Source: Anaspis maculata | Taxonomy: Eukaryota; Arthropoda; Insecta; Coleoptera; Scraptiidae | Direction: 5' to 3' | DNA: 64,000 nucleotides | Assembly: GCA_949128115.1 (NCBI GenBank) | Contig: OX421967.1 | Location: forward strand, 25,250,635-25,314,634 | In this document: positions 34,489 to 45,380 of the stretch, piece after piece | Layout of the letters: every line of letters begins with the position of its first letter | Position numbering within the stretch: position 1 is the stretch's first letter | Position numbers and translations under genes: made by a program | Notes under the pieces: generated by a model | Seen by the model: the letters and a program-made list of their open reading frames with translations, nothing else | The model's database searches: none | What the model was told of the DNA's origin: nothing

Positions 34489-34767
34489 TCATATTTATCA
34501 CAGTGCCAAGTTTGTTTGTCATCTTGACTACCCAACTTGCGTCTTTCGCTTTCGACGGGAAACGGTGAAAATGTAACTCTTCCTTTTTCCGGTTTCCACA
34601 GCGCGACTCGCACTCGGAAACGCAACCAATTCTCCGCCACTTTTTGTCACTATGACAAAATCACAAATCTTACCACCTCCCATTCTGATGCCACTTTTGC
34701 TTGCCAGTCGTCGTACACGTGCCACTCTTATTTAAAAATGCAATGCTTTTGCAACCGACGACACCTA

Positions 34768-35188
34768 TGCCCGATTGCACAAAGGTGGTTTCAAATTTTA
34801 GTTCAGTACTAAACACGGGATCAAATTTTTGACGTGGAACAAAATGCAAACCCAGTTACTTCAAGGGGAGATTATGATGAAAATACAAAATATGGCTCAA
34901 AGAGATTATTTGGATACCAAAACACAGGTGAGACAGCCTTTATATTGGCTTGTAGAACAAATTTTGCGGGAACTGTCAGATCTTTTCTTTGTAATAAAAA
35001 ACAAGCGACAAGTGCATGTTACCACAACTTTTTTTCTGTATACAAATAATCATAAGGGACCATATTTTGTATTCCCATCATTTTCTTTCCTTGAAGAAAT
35101 CGGATTTGCATTTTGTTTCACTTCTGAATATTTGATCCGCTGTTTGGTACCGAACTAAAATTTGATACCGCGTTTGTGCAATCGGGCA
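34768..35188. mobile_element. ~420-bp MITE with 60-70-bp inverted termini
   Basis: TGCCCGATTGCACAAA at 34768 is mirrored by TTTGTGCAATCGGGCA ending at 35188. The pairing continues through GGTTTCAAATTTTAGTTC and GGATCAAATTT against their complements near 35125-35165. The interior has an AT-rich open frame with no known motif. Confidence 0.7.
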
Positions 35189-35819
35189 CTAGTATATCGT
35201 CGCTCTAGACGTGAGACCTCGTAACTGACTTTTTCATCAAAAAATAGATTTTGGTACCAAATGTCCCAGAAAAAGAAGCTCCATAGATCTAGTGAGACCT
35301 CTCAGTTGTGCAATTCGAATTTAGCGGGTAATCGTAAAACAAATGTGAAGGTACAGTCTTGAGAGTGACTCCCCTTTTCTGCGCAATAACCTCCTGCGCG
35401 ATACTGCGTGAGAACACGTAAGTACAGTTGAAGAGTTTATCCAATTAGATCACCAAGAAACTGTTTTACAATGATAAGCTGGATCACTCTTTGAAATATA
35501 TCTATCGAAAGAAGTATAGGACTTGACGTTTGAGAATTTTTTAAACAGTTTTTTGTTGCTCCTGTAAAAATGACAATTCCGCACTTACGAGCTCTCACGT
35601 CTAGAGCGACGATATTCAAAATAATGAAACGTGCGTGGCTCACGTACTTTGTTGGAAAAAATCAACGCCGCGTTAAGTCAGATGGAATCAATTAAAGTCA
35701 CCAAACACCGCAACGCTCATAAGAGCCCACACAAATCTGCGGTTGATCCGTGCACAAACGTCGTTTACACGTTGGCCGTCAGATGGCGTATTCGATCTTG
35801 AAACTCGCCAATATACAAA

Positions 35820-36275
35820 GACGGTACAGTTTAAACCCTTAGTCGGGTAAATAAAGGCTTACAATGTGCAGCATAATCCGCCCCAGCCATAATTCTGATC
35901 ACTCGTTTTTGTAGCCTAAATATCTTTAGGGATCCGGATGAACCTCCCTACAACAAAACTCCGTAGCTCAACACACTCTGGAAGCGACCGTGATACAGCA
36001 ACAAAACCGCATCCAAGTCCGCCACATGTGACAGTTTTCTGATTTGGTAGGTCAGTCTTACAAGTTTCCCACTCAATTCATCCACGTGCTTCCGCCAGCT
36101 CAATGCCGGGTCAAGACAAATTCCCAAAAATTTGACCGACTCATCCGACAATGAGCCACTAGTATAAATGAAATCGATTGCGTTTTATCAATGTTGATTT
36201 TTAAAAAATTCGCACTGAACCAATCCCTTACATGCGTCAAAGTGACCCGCTGCTGCCGAAATACACATTCCTGCG
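35820..36275 (-). pseudogene. non-LTR reverse transcriptase C-terminal fragment, frameshifted
   Basis: On the minus strand SVKFLGICLDPALSWRKHVDEL and IRKLSHVADLDAVLLLYHG match the post-palm region of LINE RTs. In another frame further on, GADYAAHCKPLFTRLRVLT and LYI give the usual C-terminal block. It is frameshifted and lacks the catalytic palm. It lies in the Pax intron. Confidence 0.7.
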
Positions 36276-36584
36276 TTTCAGCTTTACCATATACCCATCT
36301 TTAGGACTCCATTTTTGTTCCCGCGACCTATAGGTGCTGTAGCGGTAGTGGTATTTTGACTATTTTGACGACAGATTGGGTGCTTTCTATCTAGCTCCAA
36401 ATATGGTACACCTACTGTCTGCGCATGTGCAGATGCCAAGTGATGCTTTCCATCAAGGTGTTCTTCGCAGTTTCTGTACCGTTCGGCGGATCATCTGAAA
36501 TTTTGTGCCTAGCTAATGGAACATGTTCCGTCTGACGGTATTTATATCGTCTAGATGGAAAGCACTTCTTGCAATATTTCCTAT

Positions 36585-36717
36585 GGCGTTTTCCACTGGG
36601 AAAGAAAGTGCGCACTAAGTGCCTTGATCTTGCGCATGGACCAATAGCAGGGCTTCCTCGTGAGTTTCTATGACAACTAGAACAAAAAGTGCGCACTTTT
36701 TTACCAGTGGAAAACGC
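36585..36717. mobile_element. 133-bp hairpin MITE
   Basis: GGCGTTTTCCACTGG at 36585 is the complement of CCAGTGGAAAACGC near 36704-36717, and AAAGTGCGCACT is repeated inverted inside. TA or TAT is present beside both ends. Confidence 0.7.
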
Positions 36718-37000
36718 TACTAGTGTCATGGACATTTTTGAGATTTTAGCTGCTTCAAATTCTATATTGATGGATTTGTTTGGTTTTGTTAGATATTTTG
36801 TCAAATTTTGAGTGGTTTAAATGCAATGTTGGCAGATTTGTTGTCTATAATTTGTTCAGATTTTAGTATATTTTGACAGATTCCAGAGCCCCAAAGCAAT
36901 TTAACTTGATAAGTTTCTACAATACCAGAATGACATTCTGATCATTACAAATGGGTAGATCCGTGAGTGTCTAGAAACGACAAGAAATAATAATATATTC

Positions 37001-39415
37001 TAGGATCTTTTCGGATAAAAAGCAATGCTAGAGGCAAGTCATGTTAAAGTTTGGCAACATACGTTTTAAGGGTATTCGGACCCCGCTGAATACAAAAACC
37101 ATTGTTGCCAAGCCGAATTTTGCACCGGAAGCCCGCAATGGAGGGGGGGTAAAGGGGAGGGAAGGCCAAAAATCACTATTTTTCACCATTTTTTATGTCT
37201 GGACTGCGACCTGTCATTAACGTGAAGTGAATTACATCATATCTTGATTCACTGAGGTCTTATACTACCATATTGACATAATTACTGTCAAAATTTCTAG
37301 AGGGGGAAGACTGGTGGGGGGGAATGTTGACTGTGTAGATGATTCTTCTTTTCTCTCGATTTTGAGTAAACATTAACATGTTTGGTATCGTTTCCGACTA
37401 AATTCCATATTCCCTATTCAACTATGGTGTTCGAATTGCAATAGAAGCGAGTTTGAACAAGTTTTACATGATAAAACATGTTTTTTGTCAATATTTTTTT
37501 ACGTCTTTCAACTGTGTTATTTTACTGCAAATCGGCATTTTTTCTCAAAATTCTTGCGTAGTTCGTTAGCCTCATGTATTTACCATGATATCGGCATCCA
37601 ATTGATTGCCTCTACTTTTTTAAATATGAAGAAAAAAAATTTTTGTGGAAATTGTTTGGCCCTACTTTTTAACTTTGTTTTTTGCTGTATGATGTATGTA
37701 TGATCAAAACTCGAGTTTTTCATATTTTAAAAAGTGGAGACACACTTAGTATGTGAATGTATTGTGTAAAATACACCAGACTAACGAATTACGCAAAAAT
37801 TGTCGAAAAAAACTCCGATTTGCATTGAGATATCATAATTTATAGAATTAAGAAAAATACGCCAATGAAACTGAAGAGAACTTGGTGCAACCGAAGGCAG
37901 ATACGTACATTACCCTAAACGTTAGGTTGAATAATACAATTATAGGTTTTATCATTCACATTTATTACATTCGATTTCAAAATCTCTTATTCTACCTCTT
38001 CCCTGGGTATTATTAGAGGAATGCGGCTTTTTCGAATATAGGTACATCTCACGAACGTAAATTTTGAGGAGTTGTTCTTTTTTAGAGGTTGATGGTAGAG
38101 AACACCTGCCCAAGACGTTCGAAAAAAGTAACTTTTCTTGGAGGTTTGATAGATCATCTCACGGATATCCAAAAAAGGTAACCTTTTTAGAGCATAATCA
38201 AACATATCGAAGACATTTGTTTTTTTTTTGAGTTGAAATAGAACTTCTTAGAGAAGTTGGAGAAAGGTAACCTCAAGGGTAACCTTTGGAGCTCTATAAT
38301 TTTATAAAACATTTTGAATAAATTCTAAAAAGCTAACCTTCTTTGGAGCTTGAGAGAACACCATAGAGAAGTTGGAAAAAGGTAATCTCTTTGGAGCTTA
38401 ATAGAACATCTCAAAGAAGTGCAAAAGTGGTAACATTTTTGGAGCTCAAGATAACATCACAAAAAAGTTGGAATAATGTAACCTCTCTGTATCTTAATAG
38501 GGCATATCAAAGCCGTTTGGAAGAGGTAACCGTTTCTCGAGCTCAATAGAACATCTCAGGCCTCTCTGAGAGGACTCTTGCCCACTGGGCATCAGGTTCT
38601 GACATGGAAAACTCTTCTTTTGAAAAAAAGTACATTCTAGAATATCTCAGCTAAGGTTTTCATTATAATTATGAGGTGGAGGACCATAGTTTTTCATCAT
38701 ACAATAAAATAATAGCAAAAAATAAAGTTGAAAAGTAGCGCCAAACAGTTTTCACAAGAAAATATTTTTTTCATATTTTAAATGTCAAAGGCACATCAGT
38801 TATATGACTGTATTGTGTGAAATACACCAGACTAACGAACTACGCAAGAATTTTGAGAAAAAAATGCCGATTTGCAATAAATAACACAGTTCAAAGTGGT
38901 AAAAAAATATTAACAAAAAAACATGTTTTATCGTCTAAAACTTGTTCAAACTTGCTCCTATTGCAATTTTGACACTATAATTGAACTGAGAATATGAAAC
39001 TTGAAAGGAAAAGATACCAAACATGCATATATTCACTCAAAATCAAGAGAAAAGAAGAATCATCTTCACAGTCAACATTCCCCTCACCAGTCGCCCCCCT
39101 ATGAAAATTTTGACAGTAATCATGTCAAGATGATGGTATAAAACCTCAGTTAATCAAGATACGATGTAATTTACTCCACATTGATGACAGGTCTCAGTCC
39201 CGGTATCAAAAATGGTGGAAAATGGTGATTTTTGGTCTTTCCCCCCCTTTACCCCCCCCCATTGCGGGCTTCCAGTGCAAAATTCGGCTTGGCAACAATG
39301 GTTTTTGTATTTAGCGAGGTCCAAATACCCTTAAAACATTTGTTGCCAAACTTTAACATGACTTGCCTCTAGAACCACTTTCCAGGCCACTTTTTCAAAA
39401 ATGATCCTAGTCTAA
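37001..39415. repeat. 2.4-kb palindromic element with complex loop
   Basis: Outer arms CTAGGATC...CTAGAGGCAAGTCATGTTAA (37001-37048) and TTAACATGACTTGCCTCTAG...GATCCTAG (39353-39412) are inverted. So are CCAAGCCGAATTTTGCAC (37110) and GTGCAAAATTCGGCTTGG (39277). Inside, a roughly 100-bp segment around ACACCAGACTAACGAA occurs as two direct copies (37718-37820 and 38770-38876) and an inverted partner near 37530-37600. The loop holds a tandem array at about 38035-38560. It has no coding motif. Confidence 0.8.
38035..38560 (+). repeat. ~64-bp tandem array in palindrome loop
   Basis: About eight diverged units share GGAGCTCAATAGAACATCTC and AGTTGGAAAAAGGTAACC. The array sits in the unpaired centre of the 37001-39415 palindrome. 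Confidence 0.7.
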
Positions 39416-39603
39416 TACTTGAAGTAGAGAAAAGTCTCTCTCGTCGACAGGATCATGATTGAGTAAAACTGTCTCTTTATTATGAAATGGATTCTAGCTC
39501 GTGAGTCATACTCAAGTGCAAGTTGGATCTCGAACTTGCAATTGTTTTTCAATGTATTCCCGGGTCATTCAAAGCTCCAATATAGTTTTGTCTATCGTTT
39601 CAG

Positions 39604-39842
39604 GAAGCAGCAACAGCAACGAACCGATACCAGTGAGTTCGCAGTCCCACACCAACTGGCTCATCCCGCAGATCCCCCAGATGCCACCGGCCAGGAACCA
39701 GAGCAGTCCCAACATGGTGGCCTTGGGGATCGGAAATTCGATACCTCACCAGGCCTTCCCGGCGTTCAGTCAGGCCGACCAAATTCACGGCTACAACACT
39801 TCCCAAAGAGCTTACCAAACCTACCCCTATTGGAATAACTGA
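39604..39842 (+). CDS. Pax3/7 transcription factor, last coding exon
   Basis: The exon follows ATCGTTTCAG in phase 1, in register with the donor at 22562, and ends with the stop TGA at 39840-39842. It encodes a Ser/Asn/Gln/Pro-rich tail (SSNSNEPIPVSSQ, WLIPQIPQMPPARNQSS) ending in YQTYPYWNN. The short aromatic C-terminus is in keeping with Pax3/7 tails, but I cannot name a defined motif. The preceding intron is 17 kb. A polyadenylation hexamer lies 336 bp downstream. Confidence 0.9.
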
Positions 39843-40177
39843 TTTTTGTTTGTATAATATTGTTTTGTCCCAGTTGCGAAAACCAAATCTGAATGCGTAA
39901 GTCCGTGCATGACGTAAGGTCTAAACTTGTGAGCCGCACCTTTAGAATAAGTTATTTTAATATGATCACTTGCTGACAAATCAAAACGTTCGGAAGTTTC
40001 CTAGCCATCCAGGCAACTTTTTATCATAGTTTTAAAACAAATCAAAACGCTTGGCCATTTTCGAATCTTTATTCGAATTTAAAGCAGCACAATTCACACA
40101 GTCATTGGCATCGAGTTTTCCAAAAATCTCAGTACCTACAACTCAGTATCAACCTCAACGACAAATTTCTGTTGAAA

Positions 40178-40183
40178 AATAAA
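40178..40183 (+). promoter_or_regulatory. polyadenylation signal AATAAA, Pax3/7 gene
   Basis: A canonical AATAAA lies 336 bp after the Pax stop codon, followed by GT-rich sequence (TGTAGTGTCGAGTGTAG). It is the nearest good candidate for the 3' end of the transcript. Confidence 0.5.
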
Positions 40184-40601
40184 GCTGTAGTGTCGAGTGT
40201 AGTATGCCCATTTTGTAGCAATCGACCGGCATCATCTCGGGTTAACTTTAACCAGAAGATCAACGTCATACCTTCTGTTGCGAGAAGCTGAATATGAATT
40301 TTGTCAACTGTTTAAATTTTAATTCGCATTTCATTTGACTAAACACATATAAACTGGGCCAAAATTGAAACGGACCACCCAAAATTTTGATTTGGTTAAA
40401 ATGAGGATATCTGGAAAAAAATTGACCTAGGTATTTTATAAAGTTTTGTGGCACAAGAATTTTTTGATCACAATACACCATCTTAGATTACTTGATTGTC
40501 GACCTCATGACAATGTACGGGGTGGTAATGAAAGGAGTGCAAATCCGCCCTGAAAAGGCAGAATACTTTTTTGTCATATTTTCGAAAAGCTTACATCAAT
40601 A

Positions 40602-40735
40602 GGTTTGTTCGCGTCGCATGAACTTTCTGCACTTTCTGCACTCAAACTGCTGTGATTGGTCAGCTGCTGCCAGGGACCCCACGCTATTGGCTAGGGTGCA
40701 GAAAGTGCAAAAAGTTCATGCGACGCGAACAAACC
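40602..40735. mobile_element. 134-bp hairpin MITE, TA-flanked
   Basis: GGTTTGTTCGCGTCGCATGA and TCATGCGACGCGAACAAACC are perfect 20-bp inverted ends, continuing into AGTTTCTGCAC-type arms. TA lies on both sides (40600-40601 and 40736-40737). Confidence 0.85.
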
Positions 40736-41754
40736 TAATATCTCGGAAACAGTTTTGAACTTTTGATCGTATTTTGTTGTTCCAAAGAGTTATTGATTTT
40801 TCTCCGGTCTTACTGGACACGTTAGGGGTACAGGGTGTCTCAAAATACGCATATCAAATTGAGTGCATAAAAAATGTAGCATCTTTATGGTACGTATTAC
40901 ATGCTGGGAAAATATTGCAAAAATTCCGACCTATAAATTTTCAAATATGGGAGCTCAAAGTCTGGCAATTTCTGGACCCCAGGGCCCAGGGGACTGTTTG
41001 TAGTCGGCATGCATACATTTCTGGGGAAAATTTGATTTTCGGCATCACTGTCTCTTATCGTGAATGAGAATTCCGAGAAAAATTCAATATACCTAAGTTC
41101 ACATGGTGATTCATAATTAGACCAAAAGAATTGGACCCTTTACCAAGAAAGATTTTGCGAGTATGGAACTGATTTTATTTTCTAGTCGTGGACGTAATTT
41201 GGAAGTTGGTCCTTCAAACTTGAAGAAAATTTCGGCGTTCTCATTTTGTTCATTTTCTGCTTTTTCATACTCGTGATCGTACGCGAAAAGAAAAACGGAG
41301 ACGGTGAAATTTCAGGACATCAGGAAAAACATCCGCACTTGCGGTCCGGGGGTGAAAGACGGAGTCAAGGTCAACCGTGCGCTTGTCGGCCCCAGTGCTT
41401 GGATGGGCCGACCATCAAACATCCAGGCACCACATTGCGGCTCGGTAAGTCCGGCTGGTCTGGCAGATGGGTACAATGGGCCCAATAATGAGGCCTACGT
41501 GCCAGGTGAAACTGTGGTACACCGACTCCCCAGAATGGAATCCAGAATCCAGGTGAAATTTCAGACCTCAGTTTTCAAACTGTTAGTTGTGTTGTAGCGA
41601 TGTATACATGCATGTTGCATGCATCTTGGTGTGATCAATCAACATAGATGAACCTCACACAGTCCAGAAACTAAAGTCTCAAAGTATTTCGCTGTTTTTC
41701 TGCGCATACGATTTTCAAAAAAATGCTTTGGTAATTTTTGAATCTGAGAAATTA
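40736..41754 (+). other. spacer with one unassigned open frame
   Basis: A plus-strand frame at 41304-41597 (GPGVKDGVKVNRALVGPSAW, NNEAYVPGETVVHRLPR) is GC-richer than its surroundings and could be an exon or an old gene fragment. I do not recognise it. A lone CAGGGTGTC word at 40832 hints at a decayed transposon end. Confidence 0.3.
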
Positions 41755-42095
41755 TTAAAAGACAAAAAAAGAAAAGAAGAAAAAAGAAGAAAAAGAAAGA
41801 GGAAAGAGGAAAGAGGAAAGAGGAAAAAGGAAGAAAACATGAAAAAAATTTGAAACAAGAAAAGGAAAAAAAAAAGGAGGAAAAATAGGAGAAAGAAAAG
41901 AGAAAAAAAAGAGAGAGAAAAAAAGAGGAAAAAAATACGAAAAAAGGGAGGAAAAAAAGAGGAAAAAAAGGAGAAAAAAAGGAGAGAAAAGGAGAAAAAA
42001 GGGAAAAAATGTAAAAAAGGAAAAGGGGGGAAAAGGGGGAAAAAGAAGAAAAAAGAACGAAAATAAACGAAAATGAACAAAAAAGAAAAAAATTG
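41755..42095 (+). repeat. 340-bp polypurine tract
   Basis: Almost every base on the plus strand is A or G (runs such as AAAGAAGAAAAAGAAAGAGG and GGAAAAAGAAGAAAA). The long Phe/Ser-rich frames on the other strand are artefacts of this composition. Confidence 0.9.
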
Positions 42096-42851
42096 AGCAG
42101 CGGTAGCCGAGTGGCTTGAACATTGTTCCGACCTTACTATGCCATATCTGCATCTGTCTGACTACAGCGGTTACAGAAAAAATGGATTTCTGACTACATA
42201 GTTGAGTGCAATCAGAGTACTGAGGCCTCACATAGTTAACAGTAGGCAATTCAAGTATGACAGAAACGTGTACAAAAAACCCACTGAATTTCCCGTAGAC
42301 GCTAATATAAGTTCGTAGTTGATGCGTCGTAAAACATTAAAAAAAAATACATAAGTAGGTACCTACAAAATATATATATATATATAATTTCAAGCGTCAA
42401 GTTCGTACTCCTGCCTTCTCCCTGGAAATAATAATTCATTAACATTTTTATTTTATTAGGGTAATTATGAGGTTGTATAGAGATATCCAAAAAAAATTCA
42501 ACATTCCTCGAATCGTTGAGTGACGATCCAAAGATGCGCAATCGGTAACATTTGTAACAATGGCATTGATTTTGACAAGATATCCGCCATCAGCTGCAAC
42601 TCAGACGGTGAAGTGAGAACTGATGAGGCTTTATCCCAAAGAATTTTTAGAAGTAACTGGCAAACTAACACGAGAATAAATTCCCACTTCCATTGCTTCA
42701 CACCATTTATATAAGGAAATGTTTCGCTGAAATAAAGCAGGAAATCAAGCTGGAATCAAAATTTGCTTGTACTAGTAATGTCACCTGGCCGGCCTATAGT
42801 AAAAAAAATTACACACGGTGGGTCTAGGTATTTAGGTATGAGTACCTAATA
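42096..42851 (+). other. spacer with tRNA-like A-box and TA repeat
   Basis: GCGGTAGCCGAGTGGCTTGAA at 42100 resembles the D-arm/A-box of a tRNA-Ser/Leu-type SINE head, but no B-box follows. A (TA)n run is at 42370-42387. Nothing else is recognised. Confidence 0.35.
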
Positions 42852-43503
42852 GGGTAGTGACCACCATCGAAAAATATTAAAAAAATCATACTAATCGAAT
42901 GTAGAGCCTTAATAACAAGACTACGTTTCGTGAAAATTCGAAAAAAAAGTTCCAAGTGTCTCAAAATCTGCCTTGAAAGTGGCTACTTTTGCGAACGATT
43001 TCAAATCTATCGAGCTGTAAGGCGGGCTGTGACGTTTCAATCTTTTGACAGTAGTGGGGATGACCCCACCTCCGTTGCCTGTGTGTCAGTGTTGACGTTG
43101 ACGTTTGCCAGCATAACATAACCATTGAAGTCTGATGTAGTTTTGAAATATTCATTAAATCATGAAAGATTTTACCAACTTTCCATATTTTCAAGCAAAA
43201 CAACTAAACAACACGAGTCACCGCACAGATACACAAAGCGTTGTTAACAATATAACAATCAGCTGTTACGAGCGTTGACGGGTTGACGCTAGTGCTTTTT
43301 GTAGTAAGTTCTGTAGTGTTGTCAAGCCTGCTTCTCCGCCTATGAAAGATTGTGACGTCATCGCGCCAAATTTGAAATGATCAAAAACTTTCATGATTTT
43401 TTTTACCAAGAAAACTTACGAAAAAAAATCTGTTAACTATATAGCGTCACTTATCAAGAAGTGAACTTGAAAAAAAAAATAAAAAAAAAATCGGTCACTA
43501 CCC
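42852..43503. mobile_element. 652-bp DNA element with TIRs, TA-flanked
   Basis: GGGTAGTGACC at 42852 and GGTCACTACCC ending at 43503 are inverted, with TA on each side and flanking sequence that itself mirrors (CCTAA/TTAGG). The interior has no transposase motif. Confidence 0.7.
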
Positions 43504-44219
43504 TATTAGGTACTGGTCATGCGATATAGGTACTTATTTTGCGAGTTTTTTTGTGACACCCTGCTTAATTATTGGGTATGTATAATACCTAATTTATTTG
43601 TGTATAACATGATTATTACCCTGTATGACAAAAGTTCATATAAGGCTCAAAGATTACTTCAGGCCCTATTGGCTCCACGCAGAATGTCTGATGGATTGGA
43701 CCGCGTTCGATATTTGCCTACCTTCCCCTACCACTAAAAGACCTTAAGTTTCTGAACGAAAAAGTTGGTGACTCACAGTAGGTATAGGTACTCACACTCA
43801 CCCCACTTTTTTCATTCTTGTGATCTTCTCTTTCTCCTCATAGCCAGTCAAGAAACAGAAGAAAACCGGACACTAAAGTTCACCTCAACAGCACTCAACA
43901 GTTTATCACACAGAACGTTTGTCGATTGTCAATCTTCACCACTAGCACTGACCACTGGATTCAATATTATTTCTTGATTCTTGTTTGGCTGTAGCTTTGA
44001 CACAACAACCTGAAACCTTCAACCTATGCAGCTATGCTTGTCACTTACTCTTGTCCAGAGGGCAGCCTTTGTCTGGGACTTTGGGCGATTGGCGCTGCAA
44101 CGCGTGAAATTGTGGGCGGGAATTCGAAAGGCAATTAAATAAAAACTTTAAAACTGAAAACCTAATACTAAATTATTCCCACTATACTTTTTGACTAGAG
44201 TGTTGTGAACAATGGTTGG
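43504..44219 (+). other. spacer, no recognisable feature
   Basis: AT-rich DNA with short frames lacking known motifs. Confidence 0.5.
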
Positions 44220-45290
44220 GGTTATATAGAAGGTACACCATATACCATGCACCTAGGAGGCTTACGCCGAAACCCAGATCTGTGGTACCTCAAAAACAGA
44301 CTTCAGCTGGCGGACCTCATCCATGGGGGTTAGCCAATGACGGAGGAATCGGAGGATGCGGTCTGGCCTACCATCGCGTCCGTCGAAGCCTCTATACGGA
44401 GGCATTCTTTCGTCTCCTTCACCCCCCCGATGACATTCATTTTAACCCATATTCCCGAATCTCTCTCCCATTTTCCCCCTTTTCACCGCCGATATAGTGG
44501 ACCGTAGCTCCAAGAGGGGCGTGAAACGCAGCTCGGCACCGGACGGTGTTACAGTCGCCTCCGTTTTGGCGGTCGACAGCCGCGTGTTTGGGGTGGTATT
44601 TACGGTCATCTTGAATCACCGTGGAGGGTGTACAACCTTGAGACCCTTTGATACTAAAACACGGTGATAGGGCCAACCCTTCCAACTAGCCTTCAATCAC
44701 CATTGCATCAGCCGTTCAGAGGCTTATGCATCGATGTTTGGCCAGTTCAATGAGCCAAAGCTGTGCCCTTCATGCTCATCAAAGGGGCTTCTTTGAAGTC
44801 GATTGATGTGTGTCTGGCCAGCTCCCTCACGCTTCACAGCTACATGGGGGACAGAATCGATGTAGTCCAGCCTCTGAACGTGCTTTCACTTGATGTCGCA
44901 AGCCGCAAGGCGTATTCTGCTACCACCTTGACTCGTTGGGCTGCCCGTACTGGCGTACTGCCATTGCGGTTGGCAACGACAGCACTCGCGAGGTCCTCAT
45001 TTATAGAGGCGTCAAGCAGGAGGATCCTCTCTGCCCCCTGCTATTCAATCTAGTAATAGACAAGTTGCTACGTTCACTGGTTTGGTGGTTTGAAGGGAGA
45101 TCCTTGATCAGAACTCGGCGAAATCCCGGTCGTTGTCGGCTGAAGTCGCTGAGAAACGAGTCATCTTCTCGTCATCTTGGAACAGTGGGGATCAATCAGT
45201 GTGGTTTTGTTTCGATGACTTTCTCGTTTCATCCCTTTTCCCGGGGCATCACCGCACGATAGTAGATGCCCCAGTACTAGGAAACGCGTG
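44220..45290 (+). pseudogene. R2/NeSL-like reverse transcriptase remnant in a GC-rich island
   Basis: The frame at 44936 gives GNDSTREVLIYRGVKQEDPL and CPLLFNLVIDKLLRSL. This is the RT block before the catalytic aspartates, in the wording used by R2-type elements (RGVKQGDPLSPLLFNLVID). In another frame 44870-44935 gives PLNVLSLDV, the preceding motif A region, so at least one frameshift lies between them. The YxDD box was not found. The 44220-44760 part is GC-rich and may be the 5' region of the same element. Confidence 0.6.
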
Positions 45291-45294
45291 GAAA

Positions 45295-45380
45295 AGTCCA
45301 TCTGGCCCAGTGCGGATTTGAGCCCGGGATCTTCGCCTTTGAAAGCAGGGCCGAGCTCACCGTGCTACCGACTGGGTTCG
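45295..45380 (-). repeat. tRNA-like sequence, probable SINE head
   Basis: On the minus strand ACCCAGTCGGTAGCACGGTG is followed by GATCCCGGGCTCAAATCC, spacing and wording of an A-box and B-box. It directly follows the RT remnant. It is not a convincing intact tRNA. Confidence 0.45.

Noticed and set aside
40825..40845. CAGGGTGTCTCAAAATACGC as a transposon end
   Set aside because: No inverted partner was found nearby. The same holds for the similar word at 63346. They may be remnants but cannot be called elements.
41715..42249. Phe/Ser/Pro-rich minus-strand ORFs
   Set aside because: They are composition artefacts of the polypurine tract.
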